A stretch of DNA of 64,000 nucleotides from Arthrobacter sp. U41 (GTDB taxonomy: Bacteria; Actinomycetota; Actinomycetes; Actinomycetales; Micrococcaceae): NCBI RefSeq assembly GCF_007679325.1, contig NZ_VEGI01000001.1, positions 1,116,001 to 1,180,000 of the forward strand, written 5' to 3'. The translations under genes and the position numbers were made by a program. Shown one piece after another: positions 9,218 through 18,505 of this stretch; position 1 is the stretch's first letter; every line of letters starts with the position of its first letter. The notes below the pieces were generated by a model. The model made no database searches, was not told the origin of the DNA, and saw only the letters and a program-made list of their open reading frames with translations.

Positions 9218-9968
9218 CAGTTCCCTTCCAGGGAGCGGGGCAGGGGCGGCGCGGTTTCATCTGACGCGGCGGGCACGGGCGCAGCGGACGCGGCGGACGA
9301 CGGCGGCGCGGGCACAGCGGGCGACGGCGGCGCGGGCGCAGGAAGGACGGGCGGGTCCACCCAGCGGGGACCGAAGCCGCGGATCACGATCGTGCGGGGC
9401 TCGTCGTCGTCGTCGGTGTCGAAATTTAGCACCTCGGGAGTCGGTGCCGCCGGGGTGTCCACGCTGTTTTCCGGGCGGGCCGCCCCAGGAGCGGCGGCTT
9501 CATGGGCCGCGGTGCCCGAAGCCGCGGCTTCCGGATCGGGGGTGCTGCCACCCAGGCTGCGGAGCAGGTCCACCTCCAGCCGGCTCTCGCTCAGGTGCTC
9601 CACGCGTCCGCGGCCCCACTCCACCACGGTCACGGCGCTGTCCATGGTGTTTTCCAGGTCGATGTCATCGATTTCCGAGGCCGAACCCAGCCGGTAGGCA
9701 TCCACGTGCACCAGGTCCGGGCCGCCGGGCCGGGGACCTTCGGGCAGGTTCGGGTGGATGCGGACCAGCACAAAGGTCGGCGAGATGATGCCGGCCCGGA
9801 CACCCAGGCCCTCCCCGAGGCCCTGGACGAAAGTGGTCTTCCCCGCTCCCAGCTCACCGGTGAGGACCAGCAGGTCCCCGGCCTGCAGCTGGGCGCCCAG
9901 ACCGGCCGCCAGGGCGTGGGTCTCGTCCGCGGTCCGGACATCCAGGGTCCGCTCCCAGGCCGCCTGGC

Positions 9969-9972
<4 letters not shown>
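9217..9972 (-). CDS. tsaE: tRNA threonylcarbamoyladenosine biosynthesis ATPase TsaE, with long Pro/Ala extension
   Basis: 251 residues, about 90 more than the typical protein. ATPase that resets the TsaB-TsaD complex after each t6A cycle. The Walker A motif is TGELGAGKTTFVQGLG (about residues 38-53), followed by SPTFVLVRIH, HVDAYRLGSASE and VVEWGRG. The C-terminal ~100 residues are Ala/Pro-rich with an acidic patch FDTDDDDEP and a short conserved-looking segment TIVIRGFGPRW. This tail is not part of the known domain and is probably disordered. The GTG start overlaps the alr stop by four bases. Confidence 0.93.
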
Positions 9973-11189
<1,217 letters not shown>

Positions 11190-11260
11190 TTAACGATTCT
11201 AGGGGTGGCGGCGCATGCGGCTTAATTCGGGCCACCGCGGCGGCTCCGGCCTGCTCCCGG

Positions 11261-11344
11261 GGGACATGCTCAGTGGTCGCGCCACTCCGCAGAGGGACAT
11301 GCTCAGTGGTCGCGCCCACGACTGAGCACAACGCCACTATGTCC
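11261..11344. repeat. Intergenic repeat cluster related to the one near groES
   Basis: Two perfect 23-bp direct copies (11261-11283 and 11294-11316) begin GGGACATGCTCAGTGG. They are followed by an inverted half-site TGAGCAC (11323-11329) and ATGTCC (11339-11344). A further GGACATGTCC lies shortly downstream. The half-sites are those seen at 963-1108. The cluster sits in the gap between alr and the sugar kinase, upstream of alr. Function unknown; no gene is evident here. Confidence 0.6.
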
Positions 11345-11393
11345 ATTCCCTGCCCCGCACGGAGGACATGTCCAGCGCGGGAGCCCCGCCTAC

Positions 11394-12485
11394 TTACGCA
11401 TCCGACAGGTGCGCGATGGTCGCCGTCGCCCGCCGCTGCGCCTCCTGCGGCACATCACGGATGATGTCCTCCAGGAAGCTGTAACGCCGGAGCCACTGGC
11501 TGCTCTGCCGTTCCTTGCGGGCGTTGGCCCGCTGCCACCAGTCCGCGATGTCCCCCCAGCCGGGCGCGGCCAGCGAGCCGCCGACTTCCTGCACGGCCAG
11601 CGCCGCGCAGAGGTTCGCGAACCGCAGCCGGTCGCCCAGCGGCCAACCCGCCAGGCAGCCGACGATGAACGCGGCGCCGAAGCAGTCCCCCGCGCCGGTG
11701 GGATCGAAGGCGGACACCGGCAGCGACGGCACCCACTCCTCTTCGCCCGATTCAGAGTCCACGGCCATGGCCCCCTGCGACCCGAGGGTCACGACGGCAA
11801 CCGGCACCCTGTCCGCCAGGGCGTAGAGGGCAGCCCAGGGGTTGTCGTTCCCGGTGAAGGCCATGGCTTCGTGCTGGTTCGGCATAAAGGCGTGGAAGTA
11901 CTGCAGGTTGTCCAGCCGGGTGGAGGACCATACACCGGTGGGATCCCACCCGACGTCGCCGAACAGCCGCACCCCTGCCTTATACGCGTCGAGCGCCCAC
12001 GGTTCCAGTTCCTCGCCGAGCTCGGCGACGGCGGCGAGCGCCGGAGGAGGACAGCCGATCAGTTCACTGGAGCTCACCGGGGCCGGGTGGCCGTGCGTCA
12101 CCATGGACCGGTCGTGCTCCACGCTCAGGGACACGGTGACCGGCGAGTGCCAGCCCGGCACCCGCCGGGACAGGGACAGGTCCACGTGTTCCTGCGCGGA
12201 GAGGATCTTCCAGTTGTAGTCGCCGTAGCCGTCATCGCCGAACGCGGCCGCCAGCCCGGTGTGCAGCCCGAGCCGTGCCGCCGCGATGGCCTGGTTGGCC
12301 ACCCCTCCCGGGCAGCTGCCCATCCCGTCGCTCCAGATCTCGGTGCCCGCGACCGGGGCGTGCGGCAGGCCGGTGAAGATGATGTCCTGGAAAACGGTGC
12401 CCGTCAGCAGCAAATCGAAGCCCCCGGCCGCCGGAGTCCGGACGGCGGAAAGCGGATCAAAACGCCGCGTCGGTATCGCGTCCAT
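11394..12485 (-). CDS. PfkB-family carbohydrate kinase
   Basis: About 363 residues. Ribokinase-like kinase that phosphorylates a sugar or nucleoside with ATP. It shows the N-terminal glycine motif near SDGMGSCPGGVANQAIAAARLG and the C-terminal anion-hole signature DPTGAGDCFGAAFI with the catalytic Asp. I chose the ATG giving MDAIPTRRFDPL; the frame stays open far upstream, but that part is antisense to the GH4 gene and has the wrong composition. It is divergent from the GH4 gene with 81 bp between start codons, so both may share a control region. The substrate cannot be assigned. Confidence 0.85.
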   Translation of the reverse strand: MDAIPTRRFDPLSAVRTPAAGGFDLLLTGTVFQDIIFTGLPHAPVAGTEIWSDGMGSCPGGVANQAIAAARLGLHTGLAAAFGDDGYGDYNWKILSAQEHVDLSLSRRVPGWHSPVTVSLSVEHDRSMVTHGHPAPVSSSELIGCPPPALAAVAELGEELEPWALDAYKAGVRLFGDVGWDPTGVWSSTRLDNLQYFHAFMPNQHEAMAFTGNDNPWAALYALADRVPVAVVTLGSQGAMAVDSESGEEEWVPSLPVSAFDPTGAGDCFGAAFIVGCLAGWPLGDRLRFANLCAALAVQEVGGSLAAPGWGDIADWWQRANARKERQSSQWLRRYSFLEDIIRDVPQEAQRRATATIAHLSDA

Positions 12486-12566
12486 GTATGGCACACTACG
12501 CCGTCCCGGTACCGCAGGAAAGGCGTTAAACGGGCCGGAACAGGGCACTGTGAATAGACTGTCTGC

Positions 12567-13991
12567 ATGCGGCTGATGATTGCCGGAGGCGGCGGATTCC
12601 GGGTACCGCTGGTCTACCGGGCGCTCTGTGCGGGCCCCTACGCCGGGCTGGTCCGGGAACTGGTGCTGTACGACGTCGATCCCGGCCGCCTCGCCGCGAT
12701 CGAGGCCGTCCTGGGCTCGTTCGCGGCGTTGCAACCGCCCGGCGCCGCCGCGCCCGCGGTCCGGGCCACCACATCCCTGGCCGAAGCGCTGACCGGGACG
12801 GACGTGGTATTTGCCGCGATCCGCCCCGGCGGGACAGCCGGCCGCACCGCCGATGAGCGGGTGGCCCTGGACCTGGGGCTCCTGGGCCAGGAAACAACAG
12901 GTGCCGGCGGCATCTCCTACGCGTTGCGGTCCATCCCCCGCATGCTGGACCTGGCCACCCAAATGCGGCGCCACTGCCCGGACGCCTGGCTGCTGAACTT
13001 CACGAACCCGGCCGGAATGGTCACCGAAGCCCTGGTCCCGGTGCTCGGCCGCCAGGTGGTGGGCATTTGCGATTCCGCCGGCGGGCTGGTGTACCGGGCG
13101 GCGCACGCTGCCGGCGTCGTGCTGCCTGTGGGCCGGCTCGACGGCGTGGGCTACTACGGGCTAAACCATCTCGGCTGGCTGTACCGCCTGGAGTCCGGCG
13201 GCCGGGACATGCTCCCCGGGCTGCTGGCGGACTCGGACGCATTGTCCGGCTTCGAGGAGGGCCGGCTGTTTCCGCAGTCCTTCGTGGCGGGCCTGGGCTG
13301 CCTGCCCAACGAGTACCTCTATTACTACTACGAGACTGCGCATGCCCTGGCTGGCATCCGGTCTTCCCCCACCACCCGCGGCGAGTCCATCGACCGGCAG
13401 CAGACCGAGCTCTATCCGCGGCTCGCCGCGGCGGGGCGGCAAGCCTATCCGCTCTGGGACGCGGCACGCCGCTCGCGTGAAGAGGGCTACCTCGCGGAGG
13501 CGCGCCCCGCCGGCGAGCGCCGGGATGAGGCGGACCTGGCCGGGGGCGGCTATGAGCGCGTCGCCCTCGCAGTCATGCGCGCCCTCTCCGGGGGTGGCCC
13601 GGCGGAGCTGATCCTGAACACCCCCAACATCACAGCCGACGGCGCCCCGGCCATCCCGGGGCTGCCGGCGGACGCCGTCGTCGAGGTCCCCTCCAAGGTG
13701 ACGCCCGACGGCGTGGCGCCGCTGCCGCAGGACCGCCCGGCCCCCGGACAGCTGGCCTTGATGCAGCGGGTCAAGGACGTTGAACGCCTGGTCGTTCAGG
13801 CCACAGGTCAGGCCACCGGGCCGGCGGCCGGGTCGCGGCGGCGCGAGGCGGCCCTCGCCGCCTTCGCCCGTCACCCCCTGGTCGATTCGGACGTGCTCGC
13901 GGCGAAGCTCCTCGCAGGCTACGAGGCCGCCTTCCCGGAACTCCTGCATCTCTGGCGCAGCGACAGCGACACAACCTCAGCCAATTCCTAA
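12567..13991 (+). CDS. Glycoside hydrolase family 4 (6-phospho-beta-glucosidase type)
   Basis: 474 residues. GH4 enzymes use NAD+ and a divalent metal to cleave glycosides by a redox elimination route; this subgroup acts mostly on 6-phospho-beta-glucosides. Features are the Rossmann start MIAGGGGFRVPLVYRAL, LLNFTNPAGMVTEAL and the metal-site cysteine in VVGICDSAGG, with the metal-site histidine in YGLNHLGW. LPNEYLYYYYET is a further signature. It is divergent from a PfkB-type kinase. No PTS gene is nearby to supply a 6-phosphosugar, so the neighbouring kinase is a candidate source; this link is inferred from position only. Confidence 0.88.
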   Translation: MRLMIAGGGGFRVPLVYRALCAGPYAGLVRELVLYDVDPGRLAAIEAVLGSFAALQPPGAAAPAVRATTSLAEALTGTDVVFAAIRPGGTAGRTADERVALDLGLLGQETTGAGGISYALRSIPRMLDLATQMRRHCPDAWLLNFTNPAGMVTEALVPVLGRQVVGICDSAGGLVYRAAHAAGVVLPVGRLDGVGYYGLNHLGWLYRLESGGRDMLPGLLADSDALSGFEEGRLFPQSFVAGLGCLPNEYLYYYYETAHALAGIRSSPTTRGESIDRQQTELYPRLAAAGRQAYPLWDAARRSREEGYLAEARPAGERRDEADLAGGGYERVALAVMRALSGGGPAELILNTPNITADGAPAIPGLPADAVVEVPSKVTPDGVAPLPQDRPAPGQLALMQRVKDVERLVVQATGQATGPAAGSRRREAALAAFARHPLVDSDVLAAKLLAGYEAAFPELLHLWRSDSDTTSANS

Positions 13992-14007
13992 CACTCCCGG
14001 TGGCAGC

Positions 14008-15795
14008 TCAGCGCAGGCCGCGGGCGAGCGTCTCCTGGAGCGTTATATTGGGTTCGCCCGGCAAGCCTGTGCCGCTGAGGTACAGCCCCATCTGGGTGCC
14101 GTGGTATTCCCAGTACGCGAAGCTCAGGCCGTTCTCATCCAGGAGGTCGAGCACGTCGGTGACCCACTGGTCTCCGCCCTTGCCCTCCATTTCAAATGCC
14201 TGCCGGACAAGGCCGAACTCCATGACCGACATCGGTACGTTATTGTCGATGCCGAACTGCAGTTGTTCCGCCATCTTGTGGGCCAAATAGTCTTTGTCGC
14301 GTTCGAGGAACCCGTTTCCGGCTGCTCCGGGAGACTCGGCGTACACGTCCAGCTGGAGACCGATCCGCGGGGCCTCACCGGTTGAGGGGGCAATGTCCTC
14401 ACCCCGCATGTAACCCTGGATGCGGTACTTGTTTCCGGGCACCACCTTAAACAGGTGGCCGTCGTTGCTCCACCCGGCGATCGTCTCGGCGTCAGCGGCA
14501 TCGCTGATGGACAGGCTGCCGCCGTCCTGATACCCGGCCGTCTCCCGCGCGAACTCCGGCAAAGCCGCCGGGTCCCCGCCGGACTGCCATTGATGCCAGT
14601 CCAGCGTCGCATTGCTGTCCAGCTGGTCGTTGATGATCTGCCGGATTTCGGTGCCGTCGGGACCGTATTCCGTCACCGTGATCGCATCGAACCCGGCCGT
14701 TCCGCGCATCCCGCCCTGGGCGGTGAGCAGGGGGACCGCTGCTACCGCGCTACTGTCCTCGATCTCTATGATGCCGCTGTCATACGCTGCCCAGCCTGAC
14801 GTGCCGGTCGGCAGAAACGTTGTTGCAATGCGGCTTTGCGGCAGCAGAACCCGCTCGCCGGTCGAAAGGATCTCGTTGGGATCGGGATAGCGGCCGCCGT
14901 CCTTAACCGGGCCTTCGATCCAGGACGCGTATTGGTGCGTGTACTCGTTCGGCTCGTAAAAGTGGAAGTCGTAGACCACGTTGTTGTCGTCAACAAGAAA
15001 GTGCTGATCGATTCCCGCTGTACCGTAACGCCCGTTGACCCCGTAGATCCCGCCAACCACCAAAAGGTGGTTCCGGTCCTCGGACCGCACCGCGGCCACC
15101 AGCTGCCGCGCCAGCTGCTGCCACTGTTCCCCTGTCGCGTCTGTGGTCACCGGCTCATTGAGCAGGTCGTAGGCCGCGATGGCCGGTTCATCTTTGTACC
15201 GGGCGGCGATGTCGCGCCACAGGTCTGCGTTCTGCTGCTGCAGCCGGGGATCGGACCAAAGGTCGAAACTGACCGCGTCGCTGGTGCGGTCCAGCCAGAA
15301 GCCGCCGATCGGGGTATGTAAATCCAGGATCAGGCGCAGATCGTGCTGCCGGGCCCACGCCACGTTCTGGTCCATCCACTCGAAGAAAACGTCCGGGGAG
15401 TCGACGTACCAGTCCCCGTCAAAGGCAAACCGGATGCTGTTGAATCCGATTGCTTTCGCGCGCTCGAAGTCCGTCTCCGAATGGTGCTGAGAACTAAGAA
15501 GCTCGGCGCCGTCCTGGTCCCGGTGGTATTGGTTCGAGAAGTTCACCGCTTTCAGCCTCGTCGTCTGGCCCTCGAGGACGAGGCCTCGGCCGGCGGCGGT
15601 GACGAACTCCGACGGCGGTTGCTCCGCTGATGAAGGCTCGCCGCTGCCCCGGGTCAGAGTGCACCCGCCAATGACCAGCAACGGAACCAGCAGCAGCACG
15701 GCCAAGAGCCAACCGGGCACCCGGCGCCGGATTGCAGGCCGCCGTGATGGCCGCCGCATGTCGTGCGGCACAGGCGGATGACTGCTCCCGGGCAT
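14008..15795 (-). CDS. Lipoprotein glycoside hydrolase family 5 (cellulase-like) with inserted beta-rich domain
   Basis: 595 residues. An Arg-rich start and hydrophobic segment (about 29-44) end in the lipobox VIGGC (Cys45), so the enzyme is probably surface-anchored. The (beta/alpha)8 catalytic domain has NSIRFAFDGDW, LILDLHTPIGG, the acid/base Glu in DLLNEP (Glu214) and the nucleophile candidate in SVMEFGL (Glu526). The ~312 residues between them are far more than the roughly 100-130 usual in GH5. Residues about 315-490 look like a beta-sandwich, possibly carbohydrate-binding, inserted into the barrel. A final segment SFAYWEYHG fits the last barrel strand. Substrate unknown. It is convergent with the GH4 gene. 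Confidence 0.82.
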   Translation of the reverse strand: MPGSSHPPVPHDMRRPSRRPAIRRRVPGWLLAVLLLVPLLVIGGCTLTRGSGEPSSAEQPPSEFVTAAGRGLVLEGQTTRLKAVNFSNQYHRDQDGAELLSSQHHSETDFERAKAIGFNSIRFAFDGDWYVDSPDVFFEWMDQNVAWARQHDLRLILDLHTPIGGFWLDRTSDAVSFDLWSDPRLQQQNADLWRDIAARYKDEPAIAAYDLLNEPVTTDATGEQWQQLARQLVAAVRSEDRNHLLVVGGIYGVNGRYGTAGIDQHFLVDDNNVVYDFHFYEPNEYTHQYASWIEGPVKDGGRYPDPNEILSTGERVLLPQSRIATTFLPTGTSGWAAYDSGIIEIEDSSAVAAVPLLTAQGGMRGTAGFDAITVTEYGPDGTEIRQIINDQLDSNATLDWHQWQSGGDPAALPEFARETAGYQDGGSLSISDAADAETIAGWSNDGHLFKVVPGNKYRIQGYMRGEDIAPSTGEAPRIGLQLDVYAESPGAAGNGFLERDKDYLAHKMAEQLQFGIDNNVPMSVMEFGLVRQAFEMEGKGGDQWVTDVLDLLDENGLSFAYWEYHGTQMGLYLSGTGLPGEPNITLQETLARGLR

Positions 15796-15963
15796 CCAAG
15801 TCTCCCTCGCTCGGCCCCCAAGGGCTCAGCCTATTCGCCACGGAAGAAAATGTCTTGGGTAAATTGACAACCAGTTGCTCCGCTCACCCGCCGTCGCAAG
15901 GGGCGCGTGCACAGGGAGAGAGGTTCCTTGCCCTGATACCTGTCCTGCCGTTAGCCTCGCTGC

Positions 15964-16692
15964 ATGGGGCAGCCGGGTCCGGAGAGCACACCGTCACCTG
16001 TTGCGTCTGAGCCCGACACAGAACTGCAGGCAATCGGGAGGGCACGCCGCTCGGAGGCCGTGTACCGCCGGCTTTCCTTGCTACTGGTGCTTTGCCTGGT
16101 CGCCGTCGTCGTGTTTTTCTCCCGAACGCTTGTCCCGTGGTCGACGGCGGGGATCGAGGGCGCCGTCCAGGATTTCTTTACGCTGTCCATCAGCGTGGTG
16201 ATCGAGTCTCTGCCCTTTGTGTTCCTGGGGATCCTGGTCTCGATCCTCGTGCAGGTCTGGTTGCCGCCGGATGTCCTGTTTCGCTGGCTCCCTGCCCGCC
16301 CGGTCCTGCGCCGGATGGTTCTGTCGCTGCTGGGAATGCTGATGCCGGTCTGCGAATGCGGAAACGTGCCCATGGCCCGGGGACTGATGCTCAAAGGGCT
16401 GAGCGTAGGTGAATCCATGACCTTCCTGTTCGCAGCGCCCATTCTGAACCCCGTCACCATCATCACCACCCAGCAGGCGTTCGGGTGGGACAACGGCATT
16501 CTCTTCTGGCGGATCGCGGGCGGATTTCTGATCGCGAACCTCATCGGCTGGATCTACAGCCGCCACCGCGAACCGCACCGCCTGCTCACCGCCCGGTTCG
16601 AGGCAGCCTGCACCGCGACGGTTCCCACCACCGGCCGCACGGGAAGCTGCGGCAAAGCGTCGACCTGTTCCAGCGCGAAACAAACACGATGA
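15964..16692 (+). CDS. Permease of the YcgR/ArsP-like (DUF318) family, N-terminal half
   Basis: 242 residues. It has several membrane helices: about 38-56 (LLLVLCLVAVVVFFSRTLVP), 73-95, 110-130 and 145-200. The family hallmark MPVCECGNVPMARGL is near residue 128, with a Cys-x-Cys pair in the membrane, and SMTFLFAAPILNPVT follows. The family normally spans about 320-360 residues; here the frame stops after the first bundle and the rest is encoded by the next gene, with a four-base ATGA overlap. The last ~30 residues (about 212-242) look non-homologous. Either a frameshift split one gene, or this is a real two-subunit version. Such permeases pair with a TIGR03943 protein, which follows. Confidence 0.78.
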   Translation: MGQPGPESTPSPVASEPDTELQAIGRARRSEAVYRRLSLLLVLCLVAVVVFFSRTLVPWSTAGIEGAVQDFFTLSISVVIESLPFVFLGILVSILVQVWLPPDVLFRWLPARPVLRRMVLSLLGMLMPVCECGNVPMARGLMLKGLSVGESMTFLFAAPILNPVTIITTQQAFGWDNGILFWRIAGGFLIANLIGWIYSRHREPHRLLTARFEAACTATVPTTGRTGSCGKASTCSSAKQTR

Positions 16693-17045
16693 TGCCTGCA
16701 CTGTTCATTGGCGCGGGCCTGGCCGGGATCATCCAGGTGGGTGTACCGCGGAACGTTCTGGTCACCTTGGGCAGCGACCCCTGGTGGTCGGTGCTTGCCC
16801 TGATGCTGCTGGCCTTCGTGGTCTCAATCTGCTCCACCGTGGACGCCTTTTTCATTCTCTCCTTTGGAGCCACCTTCCTGCCCGGCGCGATCGTCGCGTT
16901 TCTGGTGCTGGGGCCGATGATCGATGTGAAGATGCTCGCCCTGCTGCGAACCACCTTCACGGGCCGAACCCTGGTGCAATTGACCGCCATCATCGCGCTC
17001 TGCGCTGCCGTCCTCGGGTGGGGGGTTAACCTTGCTGCTGCTTAG
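16689..17045 (+). CDS. Permease of the YcgR/ArsP-like (DUF318) family, C-terminal half
   Basis: 118 residues from the ATG that overlaps the previous stop. It contains the remaining helices of the permease: PALFIGAGLAGIIQVGVPRN, WSVLALMLLAFVVSICSTVDAFF (with the conserved C-x3-D), a further GAIVAFLVLGPMIDVKM and the last helix LTAIIALCAAVLGWGVNL. Reading upstream in the same frame gives LRQSVDLFQRET, which looks like the linker normally preceding this part. This favours a recent frameshift between about 16640 and 16690 over an old gene split. Alternatively the ATGA junction lets both halves be made from one message. Confidence 0.72.
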   Translation: MMPALFIGAGLAGIIQVGVPRNVLVTLGSDPWWSVLALMLLAFVVSICSTVDAFFILSFGATFLPGAIVAFLVLGPMIDVKMLALLRTTFTGRTLVQLTAIIALCAAVLGWGVNLAAA

Positions 17046-17793
17046 GGGGTTCACGGGGCGGCACGGTGTGATGCTGAGCCTCATCGGAATAGCCGCCACA
17101 CTCTGGCTGACAGTCACCGGCAAGCTGGAGCTGTACATCCACCCGCGCTACGTTCCGTTCACCGTCACAATGACGGTCATCGCAGCCGTGGTCTCGGTGG
17201 TGGGCTTTGTCCTGAAGCCCGCGGAGCACAGCGGGCATCCGGACCCGCATCCGGGCTCGCATATGCCGACGCCGGGCCGGCTGCGGGCCGCCGGCAGCCT
17301 CCTCACGGTGATCGCCGCCGTCGTCGGACTGCTGCTCCTGCCGCCCTCAACGCTGACTGCCGACGCCGCCAAGAAGCGCGACCTGAACGTCTCGGGCACG
17401 CTGGGGAAGTACCAGACCAGCCAGCTTCTCAAGGAGGAGCCCAGCGGGTTCAACGTCAGGGACTGGGCGTCGCTGCTCCGCTACAGTCCCGGGGAGGACT
17501 ATTTCGCTGGAAAGACCGCCACGGTCACCGGGTTCATCACCGCGGATCAGAAGGACCCGGCCAACGTCTTCTATGTGACGCGCTTTGTGGTCAACTGCTG
17601 CACGGTTGATGCCCAGCCGGTGGGCGTTCCCGTCCGCCAGCCCGGCTGGCAGGCAGACCACAAGCCAGGGAACTGGGTCACCGTGACCGGCGGATTCGGG
17701 CCTAACCCGGACGACGCTGATGCCGGTTCGGTGCTCATGACGGCTGCCACCATCACTCCCACCACCGAACCGGACCGACCCTACGTCCACTGA
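17032..17793 (+). CDS. TIGR03943 / DUF1980 family protein (YcgQ-like permease partner)
   Basis: 253 residues. There are two or three N-terminal membrane helices (about 12-32, 40-62 and 86-106) and a long extracytoplasmic domain. That domain carries the family's double cysteine in RFVVNCCTVDAQPVG and a TVTGFI strand typical of an OB-like fold. In Bacillus the partners YcgQ and YcgR are encoded together and respond to zinc starvation; the role here is therefore probably linked to metal handling or envelope metal sensing, but this is inference. The TTG start overlaps the permease stop by 14 bases; an ATG at 17070 is the alternative. Confidence 0.8.
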   Translation: MLLLRGFTGRHGVMLSLIGIAATLWLTVTGKLELYIHPRYVPFTVTMTVIAAVVSVVGFVLKPAEHSGHPDPHPGSHMPTPGRLRAAGSLLTVIAAVVGLLLLPPSTLTADAAKKRDLNVSGTLGKYQTSQLLKEEPSGFNVRDWASLLRYSPGEDYFAGKTATVTGFITADQKDPANVFYVTRFVVNCCTVDAQPVGVPVRQPGWQADHKPGNWVTVTGGFGPNPDDADAGSVLMTAATITPTTEPDRPYVH

Positions 17794-17809
17794 GGGTCGG
17801 CACGCTCTC

Positions 17810-18355
17810 CTACAGCTCGCGGTGCATCACGTGCAGACCCACGTAGCCCAGGCGCGGGTGCAGGAATGCCTCAGGGATGGTGGCGAGCACCTCGAAGCCC
17901 ATGGACTGCCAGGCCGCGACGGCCCGGACGTTGCTTTCCACCACGGCGTTGAACTGCATGGCCCGGAATCCGGCCGCCCGTGCAGCGTCGAGTGAATAGG
18001 CACAGAGCGCGCGGGCCACGCCCTTGCCTCCGTGCGCCGGGTGGACCATGTACCCGGCATTGGCGACGTGGCTTCCGCCGCCGCCCTGGTTCGCGTGCAG
18101 CTCGCCGGTGCCCAGGATGACTCCTTCGAGTTCCCCCCGGCCTGCCGCTACGAACGTCTGGCCCGGGGGCTGCTTGAACCACCGTTCGCGGGCCTGCTGC
18201 TCGGTGGTGTCCCGGTCCCAGGTGAAGGTCTCCCCTGCCCGGACGACGGGCTCCAGGATCTCCCAGATTGCCGGCCAGTCCGTGCCGGTGGCCGGCCGGA
18301 TGACCCAGCCCGGGGCCGCGGATGCTGTCTTGTCGCTGGTGCTCACAGCCGTCAC
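17810..18355 (-). CDS. GNAT family N-acetyltransferase
   Basis: 181 residues. Acetyl-CoA-dependent acetyltransferase. The core starts at WVIRPATGTDWPAIWEIL; the acetyl-CoA loop is HPAHGGKGVARALCAYSL (about 107-124), and FNAVVESNVRAVAAWQSMGFE is the typical motif B. Similarity of the first part (VVRAGETFTWDRDTT) to phosphinothricin-acetyltransferase-like proteins is a family resemblance only; the substrate is unknown. The start is GTG, and a second in-frame GTG lies five codons in. It is convergent with the YcgQ-like gene and divergent from mshA. Confidence 0.85.
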   Translation of the reverse strand: MTAVSTSDKTASAAPGWVIRPATGTDWPAIWEILEPVVRAGETFTWDRDTTEQQARERWFKQPPGQTFVAAGRGELEGVILGTGELHANQGGGGSHVANAGYMVHPAHGGKGVARALCAYSLDAARAAGFRAMQFNAVVESNVRAVAAWQSMGFEVLATIPEAFLHPRLGYVGLHVMHREL

Positions 18356-18505
18356 GTTAGCAGTATGCCCGGCCCTGTGACCGGCGCCGCCCGCCGGCCG
18401 GTGAACCCGCGGGAACTTCAGGAGTAGTGTTTTACCGAAATGCAGTTCCGGCAGTGTTCATCCGGACGTGCCTTGGCAGGGCCGGTTCCAGGGAGGAGGA
18501 GAAGA

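Noticed and set aside
12486..13106. N-terminal extension of the PfkB kinase frame across the GH4 gene
   Set aside because: The extension is antisense to the GH4 coding sequence, and the kinase fold begins after the chosen ATG.
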